Part shown: piece after piece, positions 27,510 through 36,848 of the stretch
How positions within the stretch are numbered: the stretch's first letter is position 1
How the letters are laid out: each line of letters begins with the position of its first letter
Source: Clostridiaceae bacterium AM27-36LB
GTDB taxonomy: Bacteria; Bacillota; Clostridia; Lachnospirales; Lachnospiraceae
Assembly (NCBI GenBank): GCA_003480725.1
Contig: QUJQ01000010.1
Span: 8,179 to 72,178 of the forward strand
Reading direction: 5' to 3'
DNA length: 64,000 bases
Program-made: the position numbers and the translations under genes
The notes under the pieces: model-generated
Databases searched by the model: none
What the model was told of the DNA's origin: nothing
What the model saw: the letters and a program-made list of their open reading frames with translations, nothing else

Positions 27510-27652
27510 GTTATAGCGACGAGAAAATGGACAGCATGCTTACATGAACGGATATTTGACGACAGCTGTTCAGAGCCGGGTTTGCAGAGCAGATCACAAC
27601 TCTGACGGGAGTAAGGAAGTTGCTATATGTCAAGGAAAGGATGGAGAGAAGT

Positions 27653-29737
27653 ATGAGTGTAAATGTGGCTGAAGTATTTGGTCAGGACGTATTTAACGAA
27701 GCAGTTATGAAAGAACGTCTGCCAGAAGTGACTTACAAACAGATGGTAAAACTGATGAATGAGGGCGGCGAGGTTACGCTGGAGCTGGCCGACATCGTGG
27801 CAAAAGCCATGAAAGAATGGGCAATCGAAAAAGGAGCAACTCATTACACACACATTTTCCAACCGTATATTGTAAGTATCGGAGCTGAGAAACACGACTC
27901 CTTCGCAGATATTCCGAAGGGTGGCAAGATCGAGAACTGCTTTTCCGGCAAAGACCTGATGATGGGCGAGCCGGATGCATCTTCCTTCCCGTCCGGCGGA
28001 CTCCGTGCAACCTGTGCAGCAAGAGGTTATACCGCATGGGATGTAGGATCACCGGCATATGTGAAAGATGGAATCCTCTGTATTCCGACTGCATTCTGCT
28101 CTTACACCGGCGAGTCTCTGGATACCAAGACTCCGCTGCTCAAAGCATGTGATGCTGTCAGCAAAGCAGGTGTTCGTTTTGTAAAAATGTTTGGAAATAC
28201 CGATGCTAAAAGGGTCAGCTCTTATGTTGGACCTGAGCAGGAGTATTTTATTGTAAATCGTGAAAAATATCTGGAGCGTCCGGACCTGATCTATGCTGGA
28301 CGTACTCTTTTCGGAGCACCGGCACCGAAAGGACAGGAGATGGAGGACCAGTACTTCGGACCGCTGAAGACCAAGATCGCAGATTTCATGGCAGATGTGG
28401 ATGAGCAGCTCTGGAAACTGGGTATCACTGTTAAGACCCAGCACAACGAGGTAGCTCCTGGACAGCATGAGATCGCACCGATCTTCGCACCGGCTGACGC
28501 AGCACTGGACAGCAACTTCCTGGTAATGGATGTACTGAAGAGCACCGCAACCAAGCATGGTCTGGCTTGTCTCCTTCATGAAAAACCATTTGCAGGAGTC
28601 AATGGATCCGGTAAACACAACAACTGGTCTCTGGGAACCGACAATGGTGTGAACCTGTTCAAACCGGGCAAAGAACCGAACAAGAATCTTCAGTTCTTGT
28701 GTGTACTTGCCTGCCTGATGGAAGCAGTCAACAAGCATGCTCTTCTGCTCCGTGCAGCGGCATCCAACACTGGTAACGATCACAGACTGGGAGCTAATGA
28801 GGCACCGCCAGCAATCATCTCCATCTATATGGGCGATCAGCTTGGCGAGATCGTAGATGCCATTGTAGCAGGTGTCCCGTTTGATCAGCTTCCGTGTGCA
28901 GAGGTTGGAACTCTGGATCTTGGAGTCAGCACCCTTCCGGTACTTCCAAAAGACCCGACTGACAGAAACCGTACTTCACCGTTTGCCTTCACCGGCAACC
29001 GTTTCGAGTTCCGTATGGTAGCATCTTCTGTATCCATCGGTGATGCAAACACGGTTATGAACTCCATGATGGCAGAATCCTTCAACAAAGCATGCGACGC
29101 TCTGGAAGGAGCTGAGGACTTTGAAAAAGCTGCAATTGACTACATCTACAAGACCATGAAAGAGAATAAGAACATTGTCTTCAACGGTAATGGTTACTCT
29201 GATGAGTGGGTAGAGGAAGCAGCTAAGAGAGGTCTTCCGAACGTGAAGAGTATCGTGGATGCAATCCCGGCATACACAGATGAGAGCAGTATTGAGATGT
29301 TCGAAAAACTGGGCGTTATGACGAAGAGAGAGCTGGAAGCCCGCCGCGAGATCAAGCTGGAAGAGTATGCAGGCCTGATCAACATCGAGGCTCGTACCAT
29401 GATCGACATGGCTGCAAAACTGTACATTCCGTCAGTTATCGCTTATGTCAACAGCGTTGCATCTTCCATGAGCACCGTTAAGAACGCATATGCACAGGCT
29501 GATACTACCGCACAGCAGACCATTCTTGTAAAAGCAAGCTCCCTGCTGGCAGATACTCAGCAAGCTCTCGATAACCTGAAAGCAGCTACCGATGCAGCCG
29601 AGACTGCAAAAGACTTCCATGAGAAAGTTCTTCCGGCAATGGCAGCTCTTAGAACACCGGTCGATGAACTGGAGACCATCGTGGACAGTGAGTACTGGCC
29701 AGTACCGACCTATGGACAGATGATGTTCGAGGTGTAG
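27653..29737 (+). CDS. glnN: Glutamine synthetase, type III
   Basis: ATP-dependent ligation of ammonium to glutamate in the cytoplasm. The 694-residue length and sequence fit GSIII rather than the 450-residue GSI: an N-terminal domain unique to GSIII, ENCFSGKDLMMGEPDASSFP, GPEQEYFIV (metal Glu), HNEVAPGQHEIAPIF, a GVNGSGKHNNWSLGT loop and NRTSPFAFTGNRFEFR. The start at 27653 follows GGAGAGAAGT; an upstream in-frame start (27620) lacks support. Expression is probably controlled by terminator/antiterminator in the leader, as for other nitrogen genes under ANTAR control. Confidence 0.96.
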   Translation: MSVNVAEVFGQDVFNEAVMKERLPEVTYKQMVKLMNEGGEVTLELADIVAKAMKEWAIEKGATHYTHIFQPYIVSIGAEKHDSFADIPKGGKIENCFSGKDLMMGEPDASSFPSGGLRATCAARGYTAWDVGSPAYVKDGILCIPTAFCSYTGESLDTKTPLLKACDAVSKAGVRFVKMFGNTDAKRVSSYVGPEQEYFIVNREKYLERPDLIYAGRTLFGAPAPKGQEMEDQYFGPLKTKIADFMADVDEQLWKLGITVKTQHNEVAPGQHEIAPIFAPADAALDSNFLVMDVLKSTATKHGLACLLHEKPFAGVNGSGKHNNWSLGTDNGVNLFKPGKEPNKNLQFLCVLACLMEAVNKHALLLRAAASNTGNDHRLGANEAPPAIISIYMGDQLGEIVDAIVAGVPFDQLPCAEVGTLDLGVSTLPVLPKDPTDRNRTSPFAFTGNRFEFRMVASSVSIGDANTVMNSMMAESFNKACDALEGAEDFEKAAIDYIYKTMKENKNIVFNGNGYSDEWVEEAAKRGLPNVKSIVDAIPAYTDESSIEMFEKLGVMTKRELEARREIKLEEYAGLINIEARTMIDMAAKLYIPSVIAYVNSVASSMSTVKNAYAQADTTAQQTILVKASSLLADTQQALDNLKAATDAAETAKDFHEKVLPAMAALRTPVDELETIVDSEYWPVPTYGQMMFEV

Positions 29738-29882
29738 TGAGCGGCATAGATAATTTAGCTATTTAGGTGAGTCCAGGTGCGAGTGGTGTAGGTATCTATC
29801 TACTAATGAGAACCTAAGTGCCACGAGTACCTAATATATATGTTAATAAGTTTAACTTCTCCTAATATAGAAACTATTTGCG

Positions 29883-29909
29883 AAAAAGAGCCCGTATGGG
29901 CTCTTTTTT
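29883..29909 (+). terminator. Terminator downstream of glnN
   Basis: AAAAAGAGCCC-GTAT-GGGCTCTTTTTT is a perfect compact hairpin about 145 bases after the glnN stop; no gene lies between. Confidence 0.9.
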
Positions 29910-30090
29910 GTTGGGGGGAGGTGGACTTGTTGGTTGATCGCCGCGGTTTTGAGTCTTGAATGTGCCAAAACCTGTTCCGCAGTGGTCTGCCGGGAGGATG
30001 TTTGGGCAGCAAGCGCGGAGAAGAGGTGCCGGCTGCCCAAAAGCAAGTCCGCGGGAAGCCAAATACATGCCCGCAAAAAGCCAATTAACT
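29910..30090. repeat. GC-rich intergenic region with inverted repeats
   Basis: No convincing gene. TTTGGGCAGC (30001-30010) is inverted at 30032-30041, and GCGGG/CCCGC flank 30050-30074. Base composition is richer in GC than the flanking DNA. Short minus-strand frames here lack ribosome sites and family features. It may be a dispersed repeat or a structured RNA. Confidence 0.35.
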
Positions 30091-30092
30091 GC

Positions 30093-30121
30093 TTGACAGA
30101 TACAGAAAAGTGCGTTACTGT
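30093..30121 (+). promoter_or_regulatory. Promoter for the nuclease-like gene
   Basis: A perfect TTGACA (30093-30098), 17 bases, then TACTGT (30116-30121), 45 bases before the start codon. Confidence 0.5.
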
Positions 30122-30165
30122 GATAACAGTTTCAATATTCATGACCTAATTCAGGAGATTTCCAG

Positions 30166-30960
30166 ATGTATATTTACGAGATGAAAAAAGAGCGTGCACA
30201 TCTTGCAAAGCAAATTGCCAAATTGCAAAAAGATTTAGAGTTGCTTCCGAATCAAAAATTATTTATCACAAAGAACGGAAAATATAATAAATGGTATATA
30301 GCAAATGGGCATACCCATGTTTATATCAAGAAGAATCAACGTGAATTGGCAGAAAAACTGGCACAGCGTGAAATAGCAGAGATGAATTTGAAAAATGCAT
30401 GTCAAGAACTTGATTCCATGGATCGATACATAAAAGAACATGAGCAGCGCAGTTTGGAACAGCAAAAATGGTTTACCAATAATTCTGAGCTTCAGAAACT
30501 TCTTGAGACTTCAAAAAATTTTACCCCAGACAGTTCAACAGATGAATATTTACAAAAATGGATGCAGGAATCATATGAATCGAATCCTCGTTATCCGGAA
30601 AAACTTATACACAAAACGATGGACGGAAAACGTGTACGTTCCAAGTCAGAAGTGATCATTGCAAATGCATTGCATCATCATGGAATTCCTTATCGGTACG
30701 AGTGTGCATTTCGCAACGAAGACATGACAATTTATCCAGATTTCACCATTTGCCATCCACAGAACAAACAAATATTTTACTGGGAGCATTTTGGCATGAT
30801 GGATCTGTCGGCTTATGCTAACCGTGCATTTGAAAAATTGAAAATGTATGCCAGCTGCCAGGTCATTCCGACAATCAATTTGTTAACAACTTACGAGACC
30901 GCATATCACCCGCTGGACTGCGAACAGGTTGAGAACATAATAAAGGAAACTTTTTTGTGA
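30166..30960 (+). CDS. Uncharacterised protein with coiled coil and PD-(D/E)XK-like C-terminal domain
   Basis: The 264-residue protein begins with a Lys/Glu/Gln-rich coiled coil (about 1-110). Its C-terminal half looks like a restriction-endonuclease fold: RSKSEVIIANALHHHG (Glu helix), then TIYPDFTI (Asp) and IFYWEHFGMMD (Glu). The usual Lys after the last Glu is replaced by a Phe/His context, so catalysis is uncertain. NLLTTYET near the end is also conserved in this type of protein. The gene is AT-rich compared with neighbours and stands alone behind its own promoter, suggesting transfer. Confidence 0.6.
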   Translation: MYIYEMKKERAHLAKQIAKLQKDLELLPNQKLFITKNGKYNKWYIANGHTHVYIKKNQRELAEKLAQREIAEMNLKNACQELDSMDRYIKEHEQRSLEQQKWFTNNSELQKLLETSKNFTPDSSTDEYLQKWMQESYESNPRYPEKLIHKTMDGKRVRSKSEVIIANALHHHGIPYRYECAFRNEDMTIYPDFTICHPQNKQIFYWEHFGMMDLSAYANRAFEKLKMYASCQVIPTINLLTTYETAYHPLDCEQVENIIKETFL

Positions 30961-31033
30961 TAGGATACACTGGAAAATTGTAACTACATCTGCTACAATA
31001 AAAACATCTTGAGTCTTGAGGAGGACGAGTAAA

Positions 31034-31486
31034 ATGAAAGTGGGTTTTGGCTGCGATCATACAGCGATTGATCTGAAAAAAGAACTGATGGAGTACATGA
31101 CCGAGAAGGGTTATGAGTGCGTAGACTACGGTGCATATGATGCAAAAGTTCGAGTAGATTATCCGGATCAGGGACAGAAAGTTGCAGAGGCTATTATTGC
31201 CGGTGAAGTTGAGAAAGGTGTTCTGATCTGTGGAACTGGTATCGGAATTTCTCTGGCGGCAAATAAAGTGCCGGGAATCCGCGCGGCAGTATGCAGCGAG
31301 CCGTATTCAGCTGAGATGACAGTCAGACACAACAATGCACAGATCATCGCATTTGGTGCACGTGTTGTCGGAAATGAGTTGGCAAAGAAGATTTTGGATG
31401 CGTTTTTTGGAGCAACCTTCGAGGGCGGCAGACATGCAGAACGTGTGCAGAAGATCTGCAATATTGAAGCAAAGTATAATAAATAA
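31034..31486 (+). CDS. rpiB: Ribose-5-phosphate isomerase B
   Basis: Interconverts ribulose-5-phosphate and ribose-5-phosphate in the pentose phosphate pathway. The 150-residue RpiB/LacAB fold protein shows GCDHTAIDLK, DYPDQGQKVAEA and the active-site Cys in LICGTGIGISLAANK. The start at 31034 follows GAGGAGGACGAGTAAA. A likely extended -10 (TGCTACAAT near 30992) precedes it. Single gene followed by a terminator. Confidence 0.94.
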   Translation: MKVGFGCDHTAIDLKKELMEYMTEKGYECVDYGAYDAKVRVDYPDQGQKVAEAIIAGEVEKGVLICGTGIGISLAANKVPGIRAAVCSEPYSAEMTVRHNNAQIIAFGARVVGNELAKKILDAFFGATFEGGRHAERVQKICNIEAKYNK

Positions 31487-31508
31487 GTATTTTATGTTCG
31501 TGTAAAAA

Positions 31509-31545
31509 GACGCTGCTTCTTGTAGATGTGGGGAGCAGCGTTTTT
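31509..31545 (+). terminator. Terminator after rpiB
   Basis: ACGCTGCT (31510-31517) pairs with AGCAGCGT (31534-31541) and runs into TTTTT. Confidence 0.85.
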
Positions 31546-31636
31546 ATGTGCTGAAATAGTCAGTCTGATCCCACGCTGATTGTTCATATACTAACATTTG
31601 TTTTGCGAAAATAGAAAATGTGGATATTATACGAAG

Positions 31637-31669
31637 AAGCCATCTGTCAATTTTGGCGGATGGCTTTTT
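31637..31669. terminator. Hairpin at the end of dinB
   Basis: AAGCCATC (31637-31644) and GATGGCTT (31659-31666) with a T run lie just beyond the minus-strand dinB stop and could act in either direction. Confidence 0.65.
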
Positions 31670-31672
31670 CAC

Positions 31673-33022
31673 TTATTCCTCTCGCCTCTGCCGATAGCGG
31701 CTTTTTTCTTTATTGAGACCGCCTGCCATATGGCTCATTTCGCCGTCGAGGAAGCGGGCGCGGCGCACACTGTCTTCGCCGTATTTTTTACGGATCTGAT
31801 CAATGGCCTTATCAAGCTTCTCCTGTTTTTCATTTCTTGCAGTCTGGAAAAGGTCCAGCTGCTCGTACTCGGACTGTTCCGCCTTGGAAGTGAACACGCC
31901 GATCAGGCGGAGAGGCCTGCCATCCCATAATTCCCGGAAAAGACGTCGGCTTTCTTCATAAATGAGATTTGTGGAATTGGTTGGAGTGCGAAGGCTGGTC
32001 TGACGACTTCTCTCTGTGAAAGAATTGTCCTTCACGTGCACGCCGACTACCGATATTTTCATATTATCCTGACGAAGTCTTGCACCAACGGTCTCACATA
32101 GGGACAGGATCACCTGGCAGGCAGTTTCCATGTCAGTCACGTCATCCGGCAGTGTAGTCTCATTTCCATAACCTTTGTTTTTGGAAGATCTGCGCTCGAA
32201 CACTGCCGCATCCAGTTCCCCGCCGTTGGCGTATTTCCAGATGGCACGTCCATGCTTTTTCAGATGCATTTCCAGAAGCCCCGGGTCGGTCCGCGCCAGC
32301 TCGCCGATGGTGTGGATGCCCAGCTTGTGCAGATGAGCTGCGGTAGTTTTTCCTACAAAAAATAACTCATCCACCGGAAGCGGCCACATTTTCTGCGGGA
32401 TTTCCTCTGGGAAAAGGGTGTGTACCCGGTCAGGTTTCCGAAGCTCGCTGCCCATCTTCGCCAGCAAATGGTTGACAGAGATGCCGATATTTACCGTAAA
32501 TCCAAGTTCCCGGTGGATCCGGTCCTTGAGCCTTGTGGCAAATCCCACCGGGTCTGCCTGCGCTTCCTGGATGCCGGTCATGTCCATCCACGCTTCGTCG
32601 ATGCTGTATTGCTGTATCAGTGGTGTGTATTCGTGGAGCATGCGGATCAGCTGGTCGGATTTTCGCACGTATAACTGGTAATTTGGCGGCACCACAACCA
32701 GACCCGGGCATTTGCGCCGGGCCTGAAAGAGTGGCTCACCTGTGACGATCCCATATTGTTTGGCAAGTGTGCTCTTCGCCAGCACGATTCCGTGGCGGCT
32801 CTTCTCGCTGCCGCCGATGACAGAGGCGATCTCACGGATGTCGGTGGGTGGGAGAGTGGTGGCCGGGGCGTTGACTGCGGCGTCGCTTGCAGGATCAGAG
32901 GTGTTTTTCTGGGTGAGGTCAGCACAGGATGCAGAGTCATCCGCCCCACCTTTCTCCAGCAGCCCGCATGCCGTCCATGACAGAAATGCAGAATTGACAT
33001 CAATATGAAAGATGAGCTTCAT
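31673..33022 (-). CDS. dinB: Y-family DNA polymerase (DNA polymerase IV-like)
   Basis: An error-prone translesion polymerase, 449 residues. It starts with FHIDVNSAFLSW, bearing the first catalytic Asp. VIGGSEKSRHGIVLAKS, YSIDEAWMDMTG (second catalytic Asp-Glu) and GISVNHLLAKMGSELRKPD follow, then the little-finger domain. Between the first strand and DIREIASVIGG, an Ala/Asp/Ser-rich insertion of roughly 30 residues (about 28-58) is seen that ordinary family members lack. It lies three bases after yqeG. GGAAAGGAGAGATAG precedes the ATG. No clear LexA box was found. Confidence 0.92.
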   Translation of the reverse strand: MKLIFHIDVNSAFLSWTACGLLEKGGADDSASCADLTQKNTSDPASDAAVNAPATTLPPTDIREIASVIGGSEKSRHGIVLAKSTLAKQYGIVTGEPLFQARRKCPGLVVVPPNYQLYVRKSDQLIRMLHEYTPLIQQYSIDEAWMDMTGIQEAQADPVGFATRLKDRIHRELGFTVNIGISVNHLLAKMGSELRKPDRVHTLFPEEIPQKMWPLPVDELFFVGKTTAAHLHKLGIHTIGELARTDPGLLEMHLKKHGRAIWKYANGGELDAAVFERRSSKNKGYGNETTLPDDVTDMETACQVILSLCETVGARLRQDNMKISVVGVHVKDNSFTERSRQTSLRTPTNSTNLIYEESRRLFRELWDGRPLRLIGVFTSKAEQSEYEQLDLFQTARNEKQEKLDKAIDQIRKKYGEDSVRRARFLDGEMSHMAGGLNKEKSRYRQRREE

Positions 33023-33025
33023 TTT

Positions 33026-33511
33026 CTATCTCTCCTTTCGGAAAGGTCCCTCAAACCAGCGTTTGATCACGATCTGGATCTCATCGGTGGATTTGTCAAC
33101 AGGCTGGGTCAGCATGGTGTAGATGCCAGCCCGGTTGGCTCCCCACACATCGGTGAAAATCTGGTCACCGATGAACAGGGTGTGCTTCGGATCGGTTCCC
33201 ATTTTCGCCATAGCTTTATTGTAGCCTTCCACCTTCGGCTTGCCAGCCTTATAAATGTAGTCAGTCTGTACCTGCTGTGCAAAAGGCTTTATCCGCGCTT
33301 CGCCGTTGTTGGATACCAGCATGGTCTTCATGCCAAGATGATGGATCCGGGCAAAAAGCTGGATCGCCGCCTCATCGGCCGCTGCGCCATGAGGAACCAG
33401 CGTATTGTCAATGTCGAAGATCACGCCGCCATAGGTTCTGGACAATTCTTCCCAGTTCAGTTCATAAACTGAGCGGATCAATTTATTCGGATAAAAATTC
33501 TGAAACATCAT
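33026..33511 (-). CDS. yqeG: YqeG family HAD-type phosphatase
   Basis: The 161-residue HAD IIIA hydrolase has motif I FDIDNTLVP, motif II MLVSNNGE, motif III Lys in YKAGKPKVEG and motif IV FIGDQIFTDVWGANRAG. These are the residues for phosphoryl transfer through the first Asp. The cytoplasmic phosphatase substrate is unknown; eukaryotic relatives are phosphatidylglycerophosphate phosphatases (Gep4/PTPMT-like route). It is cotranscribed with dinB. Confidence 0.92.
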   Translation of the reverse strand: MMFQNFYPNKLIRSVYELNWEELSRTYGGVIFDIDNTLVPHGAAADEAAIQLFARIHHLGMKTMLVSNNGEARIKPFAQQVQTDYIYKAGKPKVEGYNKAMAKMGTDPKHTLFIGDQIFTDVWGANRAGIYTMLTQPVDKSTDEIQIVIKRWFEGPFRKER

Positions 33512-33765
33512 TTAAAGTCTCCTTTGATTGGTAATTCTATTGTACCTGTTCGGAGGGGATGTGGTCAATGAAAATGAGACAAAATTCACCCCCTCTCTTC
33601 CACAAAACTTAAGAAGTTTGTAATAGTTATATAATATATTCTTGCTATAATAAAAGCCTGAAATTCATATAATAAACAGAAGCAACGATACAAGCTGCGT
33701 GATCTTGGGTAGTTGCATACAGGGATCAGAGAGAACTGACCCTATAGATACGGGGGATTGCCTAT

Positions 33766-34896
33766 ATGAAAAAATGGAAAGAATATATGATGCTGGCGGT
33801 GCTGTGTATCAGCATGGTCGGATGTGGGAAAAAGGATTCTGGCTCGGAGCTTCTGACGGAGGTGCAGGAGACCGTAACACCGGTGGAAGAGGTTGTGAAG
33901 CCGGAAGGAGAGGAGACGCCAGAGGGCATCAGGCTCCATGTATACAGTGGAGATGAGAGCGCAGAAAATATTGTGCAGCACACCGTCTATGTAAATGAGA
34001 TCACAGAAAATACAGTGATGCGGGAGCTGACAGAGGCGTTGGAAATGGACGAAAATGCAGGGATTAACTCCATTTCTTTTGGAACTTACGGCGGGGACAA
34101 GGTCGTTATGCTGGATCTGAACCAGGCATTTGAAGAGTACGTGAACAAGCTTGGTTCTTCCGGTGAATATATTGTGATGGGAAGTCTGACAGATACATTT
34201 CTTGACTGTTACCAGAGTGAACTGCTGTTGGTGACAGTGGACGGAAAAGTGCTGAAGACGGGTCATAACATTTACGAAGAATATCTGGAAATGTATCCGT
34301 ATACGGAGGCAACTTATCAGATCCGGGAGGAAAAGCTGACCGGAGACGGGCTGGAGATTTCCTGCCCGCAGATTGATGGTTTCCGGGATGAACGGATCCA
34401 GGAAAAATGGAACCAGATCATGCTGGAAACGGAGCAGACAGTCATGGATCAGTGGGAGGGCAATGGAACTTATCGTGTGACTTACACGGTGAAGACCATG
34501 ACTCCGGACACTTTATCGATCCTGATGGATGGTACGGTAAATACACCGGATACGCCAGAGGAATATACGTTCAAATACACCTACAACATTGACCTGAACA
34601 CCGGTGAGAGCATTCGCCTGAAGGATCATGTGGATGTGGAAAAGCTTGCAGAAAATATGTTTGCAGGCACCGGTTATTATGTGAAGGAAGATCTGGCAGA
34701 TTATTTCCGGGAACGACTGGAAGCCATCTATGACAGTCCGGATGCGCTGGCGCAGTCATTGGCTGGCTATGATTACTCAGAAGACGGTACAGCACCTTAT
34801 GGGTATTCTTATCTGGCGGATGGAAAAGTGTGGATCTGCATGGAAGTGCCCCATGCGCTGGGCGATTATATTGAGATCGAACTGGATACACAGTGA
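33766..34896 (+). CDS. Lipoprotein with GerMN-like and DUF4163/PdaC-like domains
   Basis: The 376-residue product has a lipoprotein signal ending SMVGC, so it is predicted to be anchored on the outer face of the membrane. Residues about 55-170 look like a GerMN (sporulation/germination) domain: beta strands with VVMLDLNQAFEEY, GSLTDTFLD and LLLVTVDGK. Residues about 185-375 resemble the PdaC/RsiV N-terminal type (DUF4163/DUF3298), with YNIDLNTGESIRLKDH. It lies 102 bases ahead of a second lipoprotein of similar type. Function is unknown; a sporulation or envelope role is inferred. Confidence 0.7.
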   Translation: MKKWKEYMMLAVLCISMVGCGKKDSGSELLTEVQETVTPVEEVVKPEGEETPEGIRLHVYSGDESAENIVQHTVYVNEITENTVMRELTEALEMDENAGINSISFGTYGGDKVVMLDLNQAFEEYVNKLGSSGEYIVMGSLTDTFLDCYQSELLLVTVDGKVLKTGHNIYEEYLEMYPYTEATYQIREEKLTGDGLEISCPQIDGFRDERIQEKWNQIMLETEQTVMDQWEGNGTYRVTYTVKTMTPDTLSILMDGTVNTPDTPEEYTFKYTYNIDLNTGESIRLKDHVDVEKLAENMFAGTGYYVKEDLADYFRERLEAIYDSPDALAQSLAGYDYSEDGTAPYGYSYLADGKVWICMEVPHALGDYIEIELDTQ

Positions 34897-34997
34897 TCCG
34901 GGCACACAGAGCTGCATTTGTAAAATGCACTATGGATGCACCCCTGATGGATACATGTATGACTTGGAATAGCGATATGCAAAAGAGGAGGAAACCT

Positions 34998-36704
34998 ATG
35001 AAAAAGCGAATGTTATTACTTGGAATGGCCATATGGATGGCTGCTGCACTGACTGGCTGTGGGAATGACACAACAGACAGCACAGATCAGGCTACGGCAG
35101 CAGACCAGGAACAGTCAGAAAATGCGACTGACAAGACGCAGACCGATGGATCACAGACGGATGCGAATATGGAACAGGCAGCAACCGGTGCCCCTTTGAT
35201 CCAGATGGAGAAGCAGCAAAAGGACTGGCACAGCGATGATGGTTCTAAGTGGCTGATGCATGCGGAGACACAGCGGCTCCAGGTGGATATTCCGGGAAAT
35301 GATGCAGCCACCAAGAAGATCAATGACTGGTCGGAGGCTGATGCATCCACATTCTGGGAAAATGCAGAAAAGACATCGGAATATGCGGAAAATGATTTGG
35401 AGAGTATGAGTACGGTCTCCGGCATGGAAGATTTAGGTACGTACTCTTACTATTACAGTAGTTTTCAGAGTTATAATGTGATGCGTGCAGATTCTCAGGT
35501 GATCAGTCTTAGGAGCTACAATAATGATTATGCAGGTGGGGTTCATGGCAATTATGCATATTATGGAACCACCTTTGATACCATGACTGGCGAAAAACTG
35601 AAGATCCAGGACATTGTGGCAGACATGCCCTCGTTCCGTCAGCAGGCCACAAAGGACATTGATAAATATCTGCAGGAAAATTACGGCGACGGATTATTTG
35701 AAGATTATCAGGATACGGTGGAGCAGATCTGGGAGAGCGAGGATGGATTTAACTGGTACTTAAATGAGTCGGGGATCATGGTTATTTTCAATCCTTATGC
35801 GGTAGGACCATTTGCCATGGGATCCGTGACCGTGCCGCTTCCATACAGTGCTTATGCTTCTTTCCTGAATCCGAACTATACTACGCCGGAGACCATATCT
35901 GCAGGAAATGGGGAGTTGATGGAAGAAACCGTCACAAAGATCCGCACCAGCAGGCTAGAAGGTGGGGTGCAGCAGACCGAAAACAGTGACGCAGCTGCAG
36001 CTCAGACAGACTCTGGAAACGCACAGGTGAACCACGGCGACCTCAACGTCTACATGGATCGGAAAAATGAATACGGCGGCGGAACTCTGACCATTGAATT
36101 GAATGAACAGAAAGAGCAGACCGAATATTTTGACCGCCTGTGTGACAGCCAGATCCTCTACCTGGAGGATGGCAGAGTGTTTGTTCTGCTGGTTGCAGAC
36201 CATGCATCTGATGACTACGAACTGTTTCTCTATGAAGTGACGGACGGCAAACTGAAGATGACCGACCAGCAGGATAATCTGTTCCTCGGTGATGGCAGTG
36301 TCTCTGCAGGCGGCCGCAAAAATGGAATGCTGATGCTTAAGAAAAATGTTAACGTGTTTGGAAGCTATCAGTGCAGCATGACATACAGCATTGGCGACGA
36401 TGGAAAATTAGTGCCGGATGAGGAATTTTTCCAGGTGGATACGGATAATTATCCGTATAGTGTGCTGACTGTGACCAGGGAGCTTCCTGTATCTGCCAAC
36501 GGTGGACAGACTACGCTGCAGACAGGCACACAGATCTGCATCACCGGCACCAACGATGCAGGAATCGCTCTGTTTGAGACGACGGATGGAAAAGTATCTG
36601 GTGAGATCCATTATACAGAGCCGGAAGGTGACTCTGAATTCTATCACAAGATCAACGGCATCACCGAAGACCAGTATTTTGAATCCATTCCATATGCGGG
36701 ATAG
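34998..36704 (+). CDS. Lipoprotein with RsiV-like (DUF3298/DUF4163) domain
   Basis: The 568-residue product has the lipobox ALTGC at residues 16-20, then a Thr/Asp/Gln-rich linker. From about 70 a PdaC/RsiV-type pair of domains follows, with YNNDYAGGVHGNYAYYGTTF, GEKLKIQDIV and IFNPYAVGPFAMGSV. These are hallmarks of DUF3298, which in RsiV binds lysozyme. A beta-rich C-terminal extension (about 350-568) is not recognised. The start at 34998 follows AGAGGAGGAAACCT. No sigma factor is adjacent, so this is not an obvious anti-sigma factor. Confidence 0.72.
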   Translation: MKKRMLLLGMAIWMAAALTGCGNDTTDSTDQATAADQEQSENATDKTQTDGSQTDANMEQAATGAPLIQMEKQQKDWHSDDGSKWLMHAETQRLQVDIPGNDAATKKINDWSEADASTFWENAEKTSEYAENDLESMSTVSGMEDLGTYSYYYSSFQSYNVMRADSQVISLRSYNNDYAGGVHGNYAYYGTTFDTMTGEKLKIQDIVADMPSFRQQATKDIDKYLQENYGDGLFEDYQDTVEQIWESEDGFNWYLNESGIMVIFNPYAVGPFAMGSVTVPLPYSAYASFLNPNYTTPETISAGNGELMEETVTKIRTSRLEGGVQQTENSDAAAAQTDSGNAQVNHGDLNVYMDRKNEYGGGTLTIELNEQKEQTEYFDRLCDSQILYLEDGRVFVLLVADHASDDYELFLYEVTDGKLKMTDQQDNLFLGDGSVSAGGRKNGMLMLKKNVNVFGSYQCSMTYSIGDDGKLVPDEEFFQVDTDNYPYSVLTVTRELPVSANGGQTTLQTGTQICITGTNDAGIALFETTDGKVSGEIHYTEPEGDSEFYHKINGITEDQYFESIPYAG

Positions 36705-36782
36705 AGAAGATCAGCTTGCAAAGGTCTATGAGTCTTATGAGACTGTGGGAACCGGAATTGTTAACAATATATGAAACTTCTA

Positions 36783-36806
36783 CAGAGTGCGTGCAGACGC
36801 ACTCTG
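36783..36806 (+). terminator. Hairpin after the lipoprotein genes
   Basis: CAGAGTGCGT-GCAG-ACGCACTCTG is a perfect 10-bp stem followed by TTTAT. Confidence 0.65.
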
Positions 36807-36848
36807 TTTATGTTATACTAGGAGTTGTATGACAGGGGGAAACTGATT

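Noticed and set aside
29803..30142. Overlapping 64-96-residue minus-strand frames
   Set aside because: Several frames are open at once because of composition and inverted repeats; no ribosome site or protein-like pattern.
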